A stretch of 64,000 nt of DNA from Diphasiastrum complanatum (lineage: Eukaryota; Streptophyta; Lycopodiopsida; Lycopodiales; Lycopodiaceae). The translations under genes and the position numbers were made by a program. The DNA lies in contig CM055095.1 in NCBI GenBank assembly GCA_029204225.1, positions 43,196,862 to 43,260,861 on the forward strand, in the 5' to 3' direction. Below are positions 1 to 12,743 of this stretch, piece after piece; position 1 is the first letter of the stretch; the number at the start of each line of letters is the position of its first letter. The notes below the pieces were generated by a model. That model was not told where the DNA came from. It was given only the letters and a program-made list of their open reading frames with translations, and made no database searches.

Positions 1-600
1 CCCACTACATAGATTTCGTCGTATTTGCAGTTTGCACACGTCCCGATTCGGTCTTTTTGGTACTGCTTTAGTGTTGTTACACCAATTGGTAGTATTACTC
101 CAGTAGTCAGGTACTAATTTTACAAATTTTGTACTATTTTGGTATTATTTTTGTGTTGTAAAACTCTTGAATACAAAATATTAGTACTACGATAACTTAT
201 CGTGTACCAATTTTGATCCTGTTGACTACCTAATTAGGTTCTTTTATAGTAAGTGTCTCATTTTTATTCTAAAATCTACCAAATAGGTACTATTTAGACT
301 TCTTGTGACAATGTTTTATGCGTAAAACTATTAAATTAGGTACTTTTTTTTTTATATTTAATTGTGTTCGCAGCTCACATACAATCCTTTGTGGTCTTTT
401 TGGTACTATTTTAGTGGTGCTTACCAATTGGTGGAATCTAAGCTTTAGTTACTACCAATATTACAAGATTTGTAATATTTTTGTAATGTTTGTGTGTTTC
501 TGCAACTTTTGAGTACCAACTATTTGAACATATCGTGTAACAATTTTGATCCTCAGACTACCAATTAAGGTTCTTTATCTTTTTGCATGTGTAGTACTTT
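1..600. repeat. GGTACT-rich tandem-repeat unit A (left part)
   Basis: AT-rich DNA with many GGTACT/GTACTA words. Bases about 109-600 match 5,852-6,350 (shared landmarks: the ACTAATTTTACA start, AACTTATCGT, CCAATTGGTGGAATCTAAG, TTTTTGCATG). With 5,379-5,850 it makes one diverged tandem unit of about 0.96 kb that Copia-A later split. The short ORF at 318-512 has no recognisable product and is not called. The left edge of the repeat lies outside the window. Confidence 0.7.
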
Positions 601-1263
601 TGCTAAATTTCACACGTGTGGACTGTCCACTACATGTACTTGTGATCTCCTAAGGTGTGTAGATGCACCAAGATCAAGACTAGATTGAGATTCAAGATCA
701 ATCTTGAATCCTATGGCAAAAACACACTACTACATGCATTCAATCACTTCCAACTCTCACTCACACGTGTGGGAAGTATTCAAAAAATAATCTAAGTAAA
801 AACAAGCTGCTCTCCTCGGGTAGAGAGAGAAAATGCATCAAGAGCTCTCAGGTAGAGAGAAAAAGCTAGAAATCCAATAACTCACAAAATCCATGAAATC
901 ACTAAATCAATTTTCTATTGGACCTCACAAGATTCCACCTCTAAATCCTATTGGACCTCTTAAGCTTCATCAAAAAAAAGCATGACACTTGTCTACACTC
1001 TAATTGGCACAAGTTTGGCTCTATTTTGGCTCAATAGTGGCATTACAAGTGGAAATGGATAATTTGCCATCTATGCCAAATTTGACCCTATCAACATCCT
1101 ACACCTAAATGCTTGACTATGAGATTCTATGAGACCCCTATATCAAACATTTTAATTTACTCTACAATTCTCCACACGTGGGAACATCCTCCACACACGT
1201 GAGATTCACTTACAAACTTCTATCATAAAAAATACCAAGCTAGAATTTTGCCAATTTCTCACA
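601..1263 (-). repeat. Copia-A 3' LTR
   Basis: 663-bp LTR matching 4,717-5,378. It starts TGCTAAATTT and ends TTTCTCACA on the plus strand. It contains four CACGTG (G-box) cores, near 613, 765, 1,176 and 1,196; in plants these are binding sites for bZIP/bHLH factors and could drive or condition LTR transcription (inference). Confidence 0.9.
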
Positions 1264-1279
1264 CTCCTCCTCAAAAAAA
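1264..1279 (-). other. Copia-A polypurine tract
   Basis: On the minus strand this reads as a T-run followed by GAGGAGGAG, immediately before the TGTGAG start of the 3' LTR. This is the usual position of the plus-strand DNA priming site. Copia-B has the same GAGGAGGAG/TGTGA junction at 19,916-19,929. Confidence 0.75.
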
Positions 1280-1725
1280 TAGCTTGGAAAGGTACTAGAT
1301 CACTTGAGAAGTTTGTAGATCTTTTTGAGTGGATCCTTTGGTATGCATAAGAAGTGAAGATCAGCCAAGGGATCCATCATAGCAGCACCCTCACCATATC
1401 CATGATAAGATCTCTTTGGTAGAGATCTCTTGCCAATGCCTTTGAAGAGTGCTCCACCAATATGCCACTATTATCATGGGCTTCCTCCATGCTTGATGAT
1501 GATCTTTGCCTTGAAAGTTCCACTTGCATGATGGATGCACCATAAATAGAGAAATCTGAGGCTTCCAAGCCTCATAAGGATCATGGAGATCAAGATCATA
1601 AGATGTGAAACAATGATGATTATCAAGATTATGCTTTCTAGCTTGACTAGTCCACATACAATGAACTATATCCATGATGGATCTAATCTTGATATCAAAG
1701 ACTATCTTGATCTTTTTTAGGCTAG

Positions 1726-3498
1726 TTACTCTCTCAAGGATGTAAGTGTCCATTTGGATGCTTCACTTAATCTCAAGAGGAGTTTACAATTTGTCTCAAA
1801 ACATGTGAAAACATGATTTTCAAAAAAGTGAGTACCAAGCTCAATCTTGTTCTTACTAGAACCAAGAGCATACTTTTGACAATACAATATCTTGCTTTTA
1901 GAAAGTATTGGAAACACATCTAAGTCAATAATGACAAGAAACATGTCCATACCATAAGCATCATACAAAACTAGTATAGCTTTTCTTGAACTTTGAGATC
2001 CAAAAAATTCAATGAAGCAAGATAGCATTTCAAGCAAAGGAAGAGAAGCATATATGAATGTGTTGTAGTAGATACAACATGAAATATGCCCCTCTTTGCC
2101 ATGTAAGGTGAGCCATAAAGACTCGGCCATGCATCTTGAAGATCTTCTTGAAATCATATGAAGAAGAAACTCCTCCTCACACATTGGCCCCATCATAACT
2201 TGAATACCTTCAAAAAGGATAACTTGTGATGCTTCTTGAGAAGCCTTGATCTCGGCCACTTCCAAGATTGAATCTTCATGCAATATGACATCTCTATTCA
2301 CCATCACATTTGAAATAGAGAGTGTAAAGACACTAAAGGCCTCCTTGATGGATGAGTATCCAATCATGATCCATGAGCTTGGATCATCCTTCCTTTTTGT
2401 TTCCAAGGGAATATATGCAAAGCAAGCACTACCAAGTTCACTAAGGTGATCAACCTTAGGCTTCATCTTGAATAAAACTTCATATGGTGCTATTCCTTCA
2501 AGAGCTCCAATACTCCTCAAAGCTTTGATCTTCAATGAGAATTTCTTCTCAACATATGCTTTGAATAATAAGGAATAATCATACACCATAACACTTGAAG
2601 AGAGAAGATATGTGCATCTTGTGTAATCCTCCTCCTTTGAAATATTGGAAATATAAGAAACATCAAGAGAGTTTGCACTCTCACTTGGATCCAGTTTGTA
2701 GATGCCTTCAAATCTTGATCCATATGCAAGGATCTCACCATCCTTCTTAATCACACAATTGTCAATATTGAAATTGACATCAAAGCCACTATCAAGAAGT
2801 TGGCCAATACTTAAGATGTTCTTTGTAAGCTTTGGGACAAAAAGAACATTGTTGAGAAAGAGATCTTTAGAAGATGCAAGCTTCAAGAGAATAATCCCTA
2901 CTCCTTCAATATTGCACTCATGCTTACCTGCAAAGTATATGGTCTTCTTGACTCCATCATAAGGCATAATAGATGAAAAAAAGTGCTTGGAGCCACACAT
3001 ATGTGAAGATGCTCCACTATCAATATACCATGAGTCATCCTTGTTGAAGGTGGAAGAGGAGAAGCTTGATGCCATAAGAGAGCCTTCTCCATCACTTGCA
3101 ATATAGTCTTCTTTCTCATTGGTGATGTTGGCTTGATTGAGTTGATTCTTCTTCTTGAAGCAATTGGTGGCATAATGGCCTTTCTTGCCACAATAAAAGC
3201 ACTTGATCATCTTCTTCTTGAGATTTGAATTAGAAGCATGAGAGGTATCCTCCTCCTCTCCATCTTGGTCTTTAGCTTTGTCATTAGAGAAGTGATGGTG
3301 TTGCTTCTTACTCCTCTCTTTGTGCTTGGCAAATAGAACTTTGCCATCATCATGATTGAGTGATAGCTTGTCCATCCTCAAGAGTTTGTACTCTTGTCTT
3401 GATTCTTCAGAAATAAGCACACTTTGAAGGGCCTCCAAACTTGGTAGCTCCTCCTTAATAGCATAGGATTGGACAAGGTTGTCATATTCATCTCTCAA
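1726..3498 (-). pseudogene. Copia-A gag C-terminus/protease/integrase-remnant ORF (590 codons)
   Basis: Reads from the C-terminal part of gag into pol. Visible landmarks are a CCHC zinc knuckle at residues about 100-113 (CFYCGKKGHYATNC), a retropepsin-type motif WYIDSGASSHM with the catalytic Asp at about 160, and the VPKLTKNILSIGQL segment that follows the protease in copia polyproteins. The GAG_pre-integrase LWH-GH motif is absent. The integrase core is cut out: the text runs from KIKALRS straight to the APYEVLF region, losing the DNGGEY and the downstream Glu. Residues after about 450 match no RT motif I recognise. The deletions are in frame, so 590 codons stay open. The listed start is TTG, one frame off from gag, so this is the downstream half of a frameshifted gag-pol and not an independent gene. 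Confidence 0.8.
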
Positions 3499-3962
3499 GC
3501 ATTGAGAATGACTTGGACTAGCTCACGTTGATTGATTGAGTCACCAATACATGCAAGCTCCCTATGAATATCCTTGACTCTCAAAACATAATTAGATGCA
3601 CTCTCATCACTCTTTTGACTACTTTGGAATATTTGATTTCTAAGAGTGAGGAGCCTAGAGGTGTTCTTAGCCTCATAGATGGACTTGAGACAATCCCAAG
3701 CTTCCTTGGATGTAGAACAATCACCAATCTCCCTCAATATCTCATTAGAGACATTCATCTTAATGTAGTGGAGAGCCATCCTAGCTCTCTTCTTGTATTT
3801 TTGTACTTCTTGAAGGACTTGAGGCTCCTCCTCAATCCCAAGTACAATGTCCATCACATCTTGGAGTATCAAGATGGACTCCATCCTCAACTTCCATATT
3901 GAATAATTGGAAGTAGACAATCTCTCACTTGGTTGCAACAAGTATGAACTCATTGAAGTCAT
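3495..3962 (-). pseudogene. Copia-A gag N-terminal half (UBN2/Retrotran_gag-type)
   Basis: 155 codons with the copia gag hallmarks: an N-terminal LSTSNYSIWKLRMES segment, a central SKEAWDCLKSIYEAKNTSR block and RVKDIHRELACIGD near the end. It forms the RNA-packaging capsid-like protein in active elements. It starts with ATG about 740 bp inside the primer-binding site. It ends in TGA at 3,497-3,495, overlapping the start of the next ORF by four bases; Copia-B reads through the equivalent point, so a one-base deletion in a short T run is the likely cause. The same break is in the second copy at 57,458. Confidence 0.85.
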
Positions 3963-4700
3963 GTAAAGTGGAGATAAATAAAAGTGATGAACAAAAAATG
4001 TTGCTTCTCTCTCACTATAGGATCCAATAATGGTGTGCTACCATCTCCTATGCAAGATCTTGCAACAAACTGTGAGATGATTCTCACTAGCTATCTCAAT
4101 CTCTCCAAAACTAGATCTACTTCACATCAAATGATGGAGTATGAGCAAAGTTAGGATCAAACACTCTTAGCACGTGTGAAACACTAAGAAACCAAATTTG
4201 ACTCAAATACAATGATATTGCATGAAACAAAATGACTAAGATCTCAAAACAGTGCCTAGATCACATATTGATGAGATTGGTAAGCATTCAACTGTGATTT
4301 TGGATCAAACAAGCAATCTCTTGACCAAACCAAATGTGTCCACCCAGGTCTAGGTGCCTACCTAACCCTCTTCAAAAGCTTATAACTTTTGATTGGCTCA
4401 ACCAAATGGAATGAAACTGATTGCAACAGAAACTAGACAAAAATAGCTTCAAAACAAGCTATCTAGCAAGATTTTTGGATCAAACATGAAAGAGAACTCC
4501 AAAACTGAAATTGGATGTTCCTCACATGTGTCTGAGCACCTGATTCCGTACAGTACCAGGTCAGACCCAATCAATGTCCTTTTGATCTCTTTTGATCCAA
4601 AATTGAACAAGATAGCTAGGAAAATGGGCCTTGACAATTTCCAGCTCAAGATTGATGAATAGTTTTCACTCAAATGGATCAAAATGCATGGTAACCTTAG

Positions 4701-4716
4701 GTAGGCTCTGATACCA
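4701..4716 (-). promoter_or_regulatory. Copia-A primer-binding site
   Basis: The reverse complement starts TGGTATCAGAGCC, the standard plant copia site complementary to initiator Met tRNA, and directly abuts the LTR at 4,717. Confidence 0.9.
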
Positions 4717-5378
4717 TGTTGAATTTCACACGTGTGGACTGTCCACTACATGTACTTGTGATCTCCTAAGGTGTGTAGATGCACCAAGATCAAGACTAGA
4801 TTGAGATTCAAGATCAATCTTGAATCCTATGGCAAAAACACACTACTACATGCATTCAATCACTTCCAACTCTCACTCACACGTGTGGAAAGTATTCAAA
4901 AGTATTCTAAGTAAAAACAAGCTGCTCTCCTCGGGTAGAGAGAGAAAATGCATCAAGAACTCTCGGGTAGAGAGAGAAAGCTAGAAATCCAATAACTCAC
5001 AAAATCCATGAAATCACCAAATCAATTTTCTATTGGACCTCACAAGGTTCCACCTCTAAATCCTATTGGACCTCTTAAGCTTCATCAAACAAAAGCATGA
5101 CACTTGTCTACACTCCAATTGGCACAAGTTTGGCTCTATTTTGGCTCAATAGTGGCATTACAAGTGGAAATGGATAATTTGCCATCTATGCCAAATTTGA
5201 CCCTATCAACATCCTACACCTAAATGCTTTACTATGAAATTCTATGAGACCCCTATATCAAACATTTTGATTTACTCTACAATTCTCCACACGTGGGAAC
5301 ATCCTCCACACATGTGAGATTCACTTACAAACTTCTATCATAAAAAATACCAAGCTAGATTTTTGCCAATTTCTCACA
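4717..5378 (-). repeat. Copia-A 5' LTR
   Basis: 662-bp LTR, the partner of 601-1,263. It keeps three of the four CACGTG cores; the last is CATGTG here. The outer end reads TTTCTCACA followed by CTTTGG. Confidence 0.9.
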
Positions 5379-5705
5379 CTTTGGTACTATATGATGCTTT
5401 GATACTTTGGTACTACCTTTATATGATGCTTTGGTACTACTTGCAGGTACTTTCTACCTTCTTGGTACTACCTATGCCTGTGTATGATACTTTGGTACTA
5501 CATGTATATGAGGCTTTGGTACTACCTGCAAGTACTTTCTACCTTCCTGGTACTACCCATGTACGATACTTTGGTACTACCTGTATATGATGCTTTGGTA
5601 CTACCTGTAGGTATTTTCTACCTTTTTGGTACTACTTGTGTATAATACTTTGGTACTACCTATATATGATGCTTTGAAACTACCTGTAGGTACTTTTTAC
5701 CTGTA
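5379..5705. repeat. TTTGGTACTACC minisatellite
   Basis: About four degenerate units of roughly 80-90 bp built from ATGATGCTTTGGTACTAC, a GTAGGTACTTTCTACC segment and a TTGGTACTAC segment. It is part of the larger GGTACT repeat. The frame at 5,363-5,590 that translates it is low-complexity and not a gene. Confidence 0.75.
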
Positions 5706-6660
5706 ACACAATAAGACTTCTTGAATATAGATCAGTGGTAATGAGAATCCTCCTTAAGTTCACTTTGAAGATGTTAACAATGACTTTAATGCAGAAGGAA
5801 TCTTTAAGAAGGTTCGAGTGAACCAACATTGTCTTGAACTGCACCAGTGTTGGGTACTAATTTTACATATTTTGTATTGTTTTGGTACTATTTCTGTGTT
5901 GGTGAAACACTTAATATAAAAGATTCGCACTGCAAGAACTTATCGTAAACCAATTCCAATCCTACTGACTACCAAATTAGGTCTTTTATACTAAGTCTCT
6001 AAGTTTTATTTTAAAATCTACCAAATAGGTACTATTTAGATTTCTCGTGACCATATTTTACGCATAAAACTACAAAAATTAGGTACTTTTTTCTTTATAT
6101 TTATTTGTGTTCGTAGCTCACATACAATCCATTGTGATCTTTTTGGTACTATTTTAGTGTTGTTTACCAATTGGTGGAATCTAAGCTCTAGGTACTACCA
6201 ATTTTACAAAATTTGTACTATTTTTGTAATGTTTACGTGTTCCTGAGTCTTTAGAGTACCAAAGATTGGTACTATTTGAACCTATTGTGTAACAATTTTG
6301 ATCCTCCGGGACTACCAATTAAGGTTTTTGTACTTTTTGCATGTTTAGTACTTTTGTACTATTAGATGTTTTTGTACTTTGGTACTATAAGATGCTTTGG
6401 TACTTTGGTCCTACCTGTTAGTACCTTCCACCGCTCAGGTACTTTGTTGCTATAAGAAGCTTTTAAACAGCACTTTGATGTGCAGTGAGGGGGCTTGAAA
6501 CCACTTATGTCGTGTAACACGATAAGACTTCTTGAATATAGATCAATGGTAATGAAAATACTCCTCCACTTTGAAGATGTTAACAATGACTTTAATGTAG
6601 AAGGAATCTTTAAGAAGTTTCGAGTGAACCAACAATTTATTGAGTTAAACCAGTGTGTTT
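5706..6660. repeat. GGTACT-rich repeat: end of unit A and unit B
   Basis: Bases 5,706-5,850 (TAACACAATAAGACTTC to ACCAGTG) match 6,513-6,655, and 5,852-6,350 match 109-600. The region is therefore a diverged tandem pair of units of about 0.8-0.96 kb. The best-preserved 3' part of unit B has a short open frame (6,495-6,695) with no recognisable family; unit A lacks that frame, so coding is unlikely. Confidence 0.7.
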
Positions 6661-6716
6661 CTCAGTGTATCTTGAAATATAATTATAATTTATGACGTTG
6701 TTTCAGCAGATTTTGT

Positions 6717-8044
<1,328 letters not shown>

Positions 8045-8058
8045 TGGTATCAGAGCCC
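8045..8058 (+). promoter_or_regulatory. Primer-binding site of a lost copia element
   Basis: TGGTATCAGAGCCC directly after an LTR-like CA end. No gag or pol follows. In the second copy (about 62,079) one A is inserted in the motif. Confidence 0.65.
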
Positions 8059-8261
8059 TACTCGCTAGAGGCTGTGCAATGCCTCCCTGGCTGAACTTGT
8101 TGGAACCCTCCACCTACTAGTCCTCATCTGTGCACAGGATGAAATGCTACATTTGAAGACTATGTGAACTCATGGACTGTGTTGATCAGAGTCTTGCACT
8201 AATGTATGTTCATCAGAGTCATGTTGTAGCCGCTCAATGTCTAGTAACCTGCCTGGTAAAG

Positions 8262-8263
<2 letters not shown>

Positions 8264-8335
<72 letters not shown>
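8264..8335. repeat. (GA)n microsatellite
   Basis: 72-bp tract; about 94 bp in the second copy at 62,300-62,393. Confidence 0.98.
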
Positions 8336-9763
<1,428 letters not shown>

Positions 9764-10100
9764 TGTTGGAAGAATAAGAAACACCCTAGTGCATTTATTC
9801 ATAAAAAAAATTAATAAGTACAATGATGAAAAGGATATATACATTCCCAAGGGAAAGTTTGACATAATGCAAGCTCAAACAAGAGCGAAGCTTGCACTAC
9901 AATTAATATTAGTTTAGCTTAAAAAAACTTGAAAAAGAAATGACTCCAAATGAGTATATCAGCAGTATATGATGCTCACTGCAAGTCGAACCCGAAGTAT
10001 GCTACCAAGTATGGAAGTGTCGTCCACGCGTCCACAGTGCATTGTATTTTTTGTACTAAACAAAATGGAACTAACATAACAATATACTGACCATTTGTAA
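9764..10100. repeat. LTR-like end (TGTTGGAAGAATAAG) of a decayed copia
   Basis: Starts with TGTTGG, a common LTR start. Bases 9,764-9,935 match the reverse complement of 44,437-44,616. It sits downstream (in the minus sense) of the pol remnant at 10,137-10,690, where the 3' LTR of that element should be. Its inner edge is not determined. Confidence 0.5.
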
Positions 10101-10329
10101 GAGTATAAATGCTTCCATCAGACACGCAAAGTTTTATTCCAAGTTTCTTCACAAATTTATCAAACCTCTAATTCCATTGCCTACATCCTTGTTTTAGACC
10201 ATATATGGATTCTTCAGCTTGCAACACTTGTTCCCTTCAACTTCAAAATCAGACAACTGTATTGTGTAAATGCTCTCTTCTAGAATTCCACTAAAAATTG
10301 TTGTTTCTACGTTCGACTACCAAATTCTC

Positions 10330-10690
10330 CAGTTCTTTTGAGTAACAATTGCCACCATGATTCTTATGGAAGAAATTCTTACCACAGGCGCATAGGTTTC
10401 AGTGTAGTCTATCCTCTCAATCTGGCTGTACCCCTTTGCTACAAGCCAGGCTTTGAATCTGTCATCACTTTGTCAGCAATTAATTTAACTTTGTATACCC
10501 ATTTGTTTCCAATTACCTTTGTATTTGTTGGTATCTCCGATAGCTCCCATACTTGGTTTTCTTCCAGGATTGAATCTCTTCCTCCATTGCTTTCCGCCAG
10601 TTGAGCCAGTGTTTTTTTGTTTTGCCTCTATGAGAGTCTTTGATTCTAATATGAACTCTCCCCATTCCTCCATTAGATATATCGTACCTT
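10330..10690 (-). pseudogene. Copia reverse-transcriptase N-terminal remnant
   Basis: The frame at 10,673-10,485 has the WGEFILESKTLIEA and GAIGDTNKYKGNWK stretches that sit at the start of copia RT domains. A second frame just downstream has the KVKLIADKV-like continuation, so at least one frameshift is present. The catalytic YVDD is not present. Confidence 0.55.
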
Positions 10691-10809
10691 CATACCTCTT
10701 TGATGGAGTTTTTACTCTAGTTGATTTCCTTAAGAGAACACTTTGATCTGGTTCTTTTCTTTTCTCATGATTTTTTGTTGCTGCTGCATCATGTCTCTTA
10801 GCTTCTTGT

Positions 10810-11127
10810 TCAACTTGGAGATCTATATAGCTTATTCCCTTTTGATATTAATTTCTCTAGCCTTTTGTGAGATGCATGTCCTAATCTCTCATGCCAAACC
10901 CATGACTCTATGCCAGGTCCTTCTTCAGCAATATTTGCATGTTCTTCTTTTATAGAATTGCACTCAACTCTAAATAGATTGCCAGCTTTAACACTCTTTA
11001 TAACCAGCTTTTCATCAATATAAATCAGACAGTTCCCCCCTTGAAATCTAGTTTCAATCCCCATATCCATCATTTTGATGATAGAAAAAAGATTTTTACT
11101 GATAACAGGTACATATAAGACTTCCAT
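10810..11127 (-). pseudogene. Copia GAG_pre-integrase domain remnant
   Basis: 105-codon frame with the post-protease segment LYVPVISKNLFSI near its start and the zinc-binding WHERLGHASHKRLEKL motif near its end, the signature of the domain between protease and integrase. The reading frame then closes before any integrase core motif. Confidence 0.8.
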
Positions 11128-11239
11128 CAGTTTACCCCTTCCTTTTCACTAAGCTTAATAGGAACATTACTTATCCCTTCTGCTACAATAGGCATATTGT
11201 TTCCCATAAAAATACTAATAGGCAGATCTAGATACCTGA

Positions 11240-11535
11240 AGTCTCAAATGATATGTTTGGGGGTGTCATATGAGAGGATCCACATACCAATGTAGATCTA
11301 GCTCTTCATCGCTATCACTGCTGATCACAACCTTATTTCTGAAATGTTCAGCTTTAATAGGGGTAGCCTTTTGCCTCGCCATCATACATCTTTCTTTAGG
11401 TTCCGCATCTTCTTCATCTTCTTCGGCCAAGTTTGCTACTTCTCTAGTCTGCATCTGCTTGATCCGTGCTTTTATCGAACAGTCTCTTACCAGATGATCT
11501 GGTGAATCACAGGCATAACACTTCCTTTCAAATTT
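11240..11535 (-). pseudogene. Copia nucleocapsid knuckle and protease remnant
   Basis: A complete CCHC knuckle (CYACDSPDHLVRDC) is encoded at 11,520-11,479. It is followed by an acidic linker (EEDEEDAEPKE) and then HWYVDPLI with a stop, where an active protease would have the Asp-Ser-Gly triad. The Ser-Gly is lost, so the protease is dead. Confidence 0.7.
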
Positions 11536-11538
11536 CTT

Positions 11539-12240
11539 TCAAAACTCTTTCTTTCCTTTGGCATTTTGCTTTTCCTTTCGAATCTGTGGATTTTTAGGTT
11601 GGCTTCGTTGAGATGTCATAATCAAGGCCATTTCTTGGTCAGATGGCCCTGCCATCTTGCTTCTTCTTAGCTCCGTCTGCATGATCCTTGCCATTGCTAT
11701 TTCTAGCATTAACAAATCTTCCTTATCATATGCATACTGAGCCTCTATGACAACAATGGTAGTTTCAAAGGATGAAGGTAGTCCACCAAGAAATAAAGCC
11801 GCTACATCCTTTTCCTTCATGGAAAAACCCAATGATGCTAGGCACCTATGCACATCTTTGAATCTTATTACATAAGAAGCAATTGATTTGCCTTTTGCTA
11901 CTGCCATATGCGTTATCTCCTTCTGCAAAACAATCCTGGAGGTTACTCCTACTCCATGGTATAAATTTTGCAAGGTCTTCCAAACTTCTTTTGGAGGACT
12001 TGAGCACTGGCAGTATCTCCCAGAGATAGGCAAATAATGGAGAGAGCTTGCTTCATTCTATCTCGAAACAATCTCCCCTTCTCTGCTACATCCACTGATG
12101 CTTCTCCTTTGATGATCGGCTCTATTTCAGCTCCAGAGACAAGATCCCAGAGTCCCTTCTCATCTAGGATCAACTGAATTTTCCACGACCATACATCGTA
12201 GTTTTCGTCTTCCAGTTTCTCGACCTGCCTCGTTTCCTAC
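11539..12240 (-). pseudogene. Copia gag remnant (UBN2-type)
   Basis: Two overlapping minus-strand frames together cover a gag domain: LILDEKGLWDLVSGAE with RLFRDRMKQALSIICLSL in 12,173-11,949, and KEVWKTLQNLYHGVG, VIRFKDVHRCLASLG, LFLGGLPSSFET in 12,033-11,539. The switch of frame near 12,000 marks an indel. The N-terminal NYDVWSWK-like words are readable up to about 12,240. Confidence 0.75.
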
Positions 12241-12261
12241 ATATGAGCCATCCTTCTTGAC

Positions 12262-12743
12262 GTTGTACTGCTCGATACCTTTTAGACAGCTATAATAATG
12301 ATCAATCCTTCTCAAAAGATTGTTCAGTACACAATCTGGTTTAAAAAACTTTTAAGAGGACAGGGTGCATGTGTGTCGTGGGCCCATAACCCATGTTAAG
12401 TCTAAAGCGTGCAACCAAAAGACATATCAAAGCACAATCATTCTCATACGTACACAACATATTTCCATCCTAACAAAAGCTTCTTTTATTACTTATCAAG
12501 AAAGATCTCAGTACATGATCACTTCTCAGAGATTCACAGTACGTATAATCTCTTTGCATTCACACTACTTTACTCACAAAAGACATACACTAGCAGCCCG
12601 AACTCATCATACTTATGAAACGTCTACCATCAATTATTCGCATAACTACTGCCTAAACTTAATCCTATCAGCTACCTAACTGTTAACCGTTTATCATGAC
12701 ACCTGATCCTGAAACTATTCTCAACGACTATCCACCAACTCAA
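12262..12743. other. Anonymous sequence
   Basis: No recognisable coding or repeat; the 104-codon plus frame at 12,365 has no family features. Confidence 0.4.

Larger units (their letters stand above)
601..5378 (-). mobile_element. Copia-A: non-autonomous Ty1/copia-type LTR retrotransposon
   Basis: Complete LTR-to-LTR element read on the minus strand. The two LTRs are 663 and 662 bp and begin TG and end CA. A tRNA-iMet-type primer-binding site abuts the 5' LTR (plus-strand 4,701-4,716) and a purine tract abuts the 3' LTR (1,264-1,279). ACTTT lies directly outside both ends, sharing the terminal A on the right, so a 5-bp target duplication is likely. The interior codes for gag, a zinc knuckle, a protease motif and integrase remnants, but I find no reverse transcriptase or RNase H, so mobility would need enzymes from a relative. 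I count by eye roughly 18 differences between its LTRs, so the insertion is not recent. A nearly identical copy lies at 54,564-59,341. Confidence 0.9.
10137..12260 (-). mobile_element. Decayed minus-strand copia element, different lineage from Copia-A/B
   Basis: In minus-strand order there are gag (12,240-11,539), a CCHC knuckle (11,520-11,479), a protease remnant (about 11,300), GAG_pre-integrase (11,127-10,810) and an RT N-terminal remnant (10,690-10,330). All have lost their reading frame in places. The integrase core is missing between the last two. No matching 5' LTR or primer-binding site was found right of 12,260. Confidence 0.8.

Noticed and set aside
1391-3191. Overlapping frames at 1,391-1,753, 2,532-2,741, 2,898-3,191 (minus) and 2,246-2,962 (plus)
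   Set aside because: Shadow frames of the Copia-A ORF and its 3' non-coding part; no motif.
4449-4682. 77-codon minus-strand ORF upstream of Copia-A gag
   Set aside because: In the leader right after the primer-binding site, no family features; the only change between copies is a substitution, which carries no coding signal.
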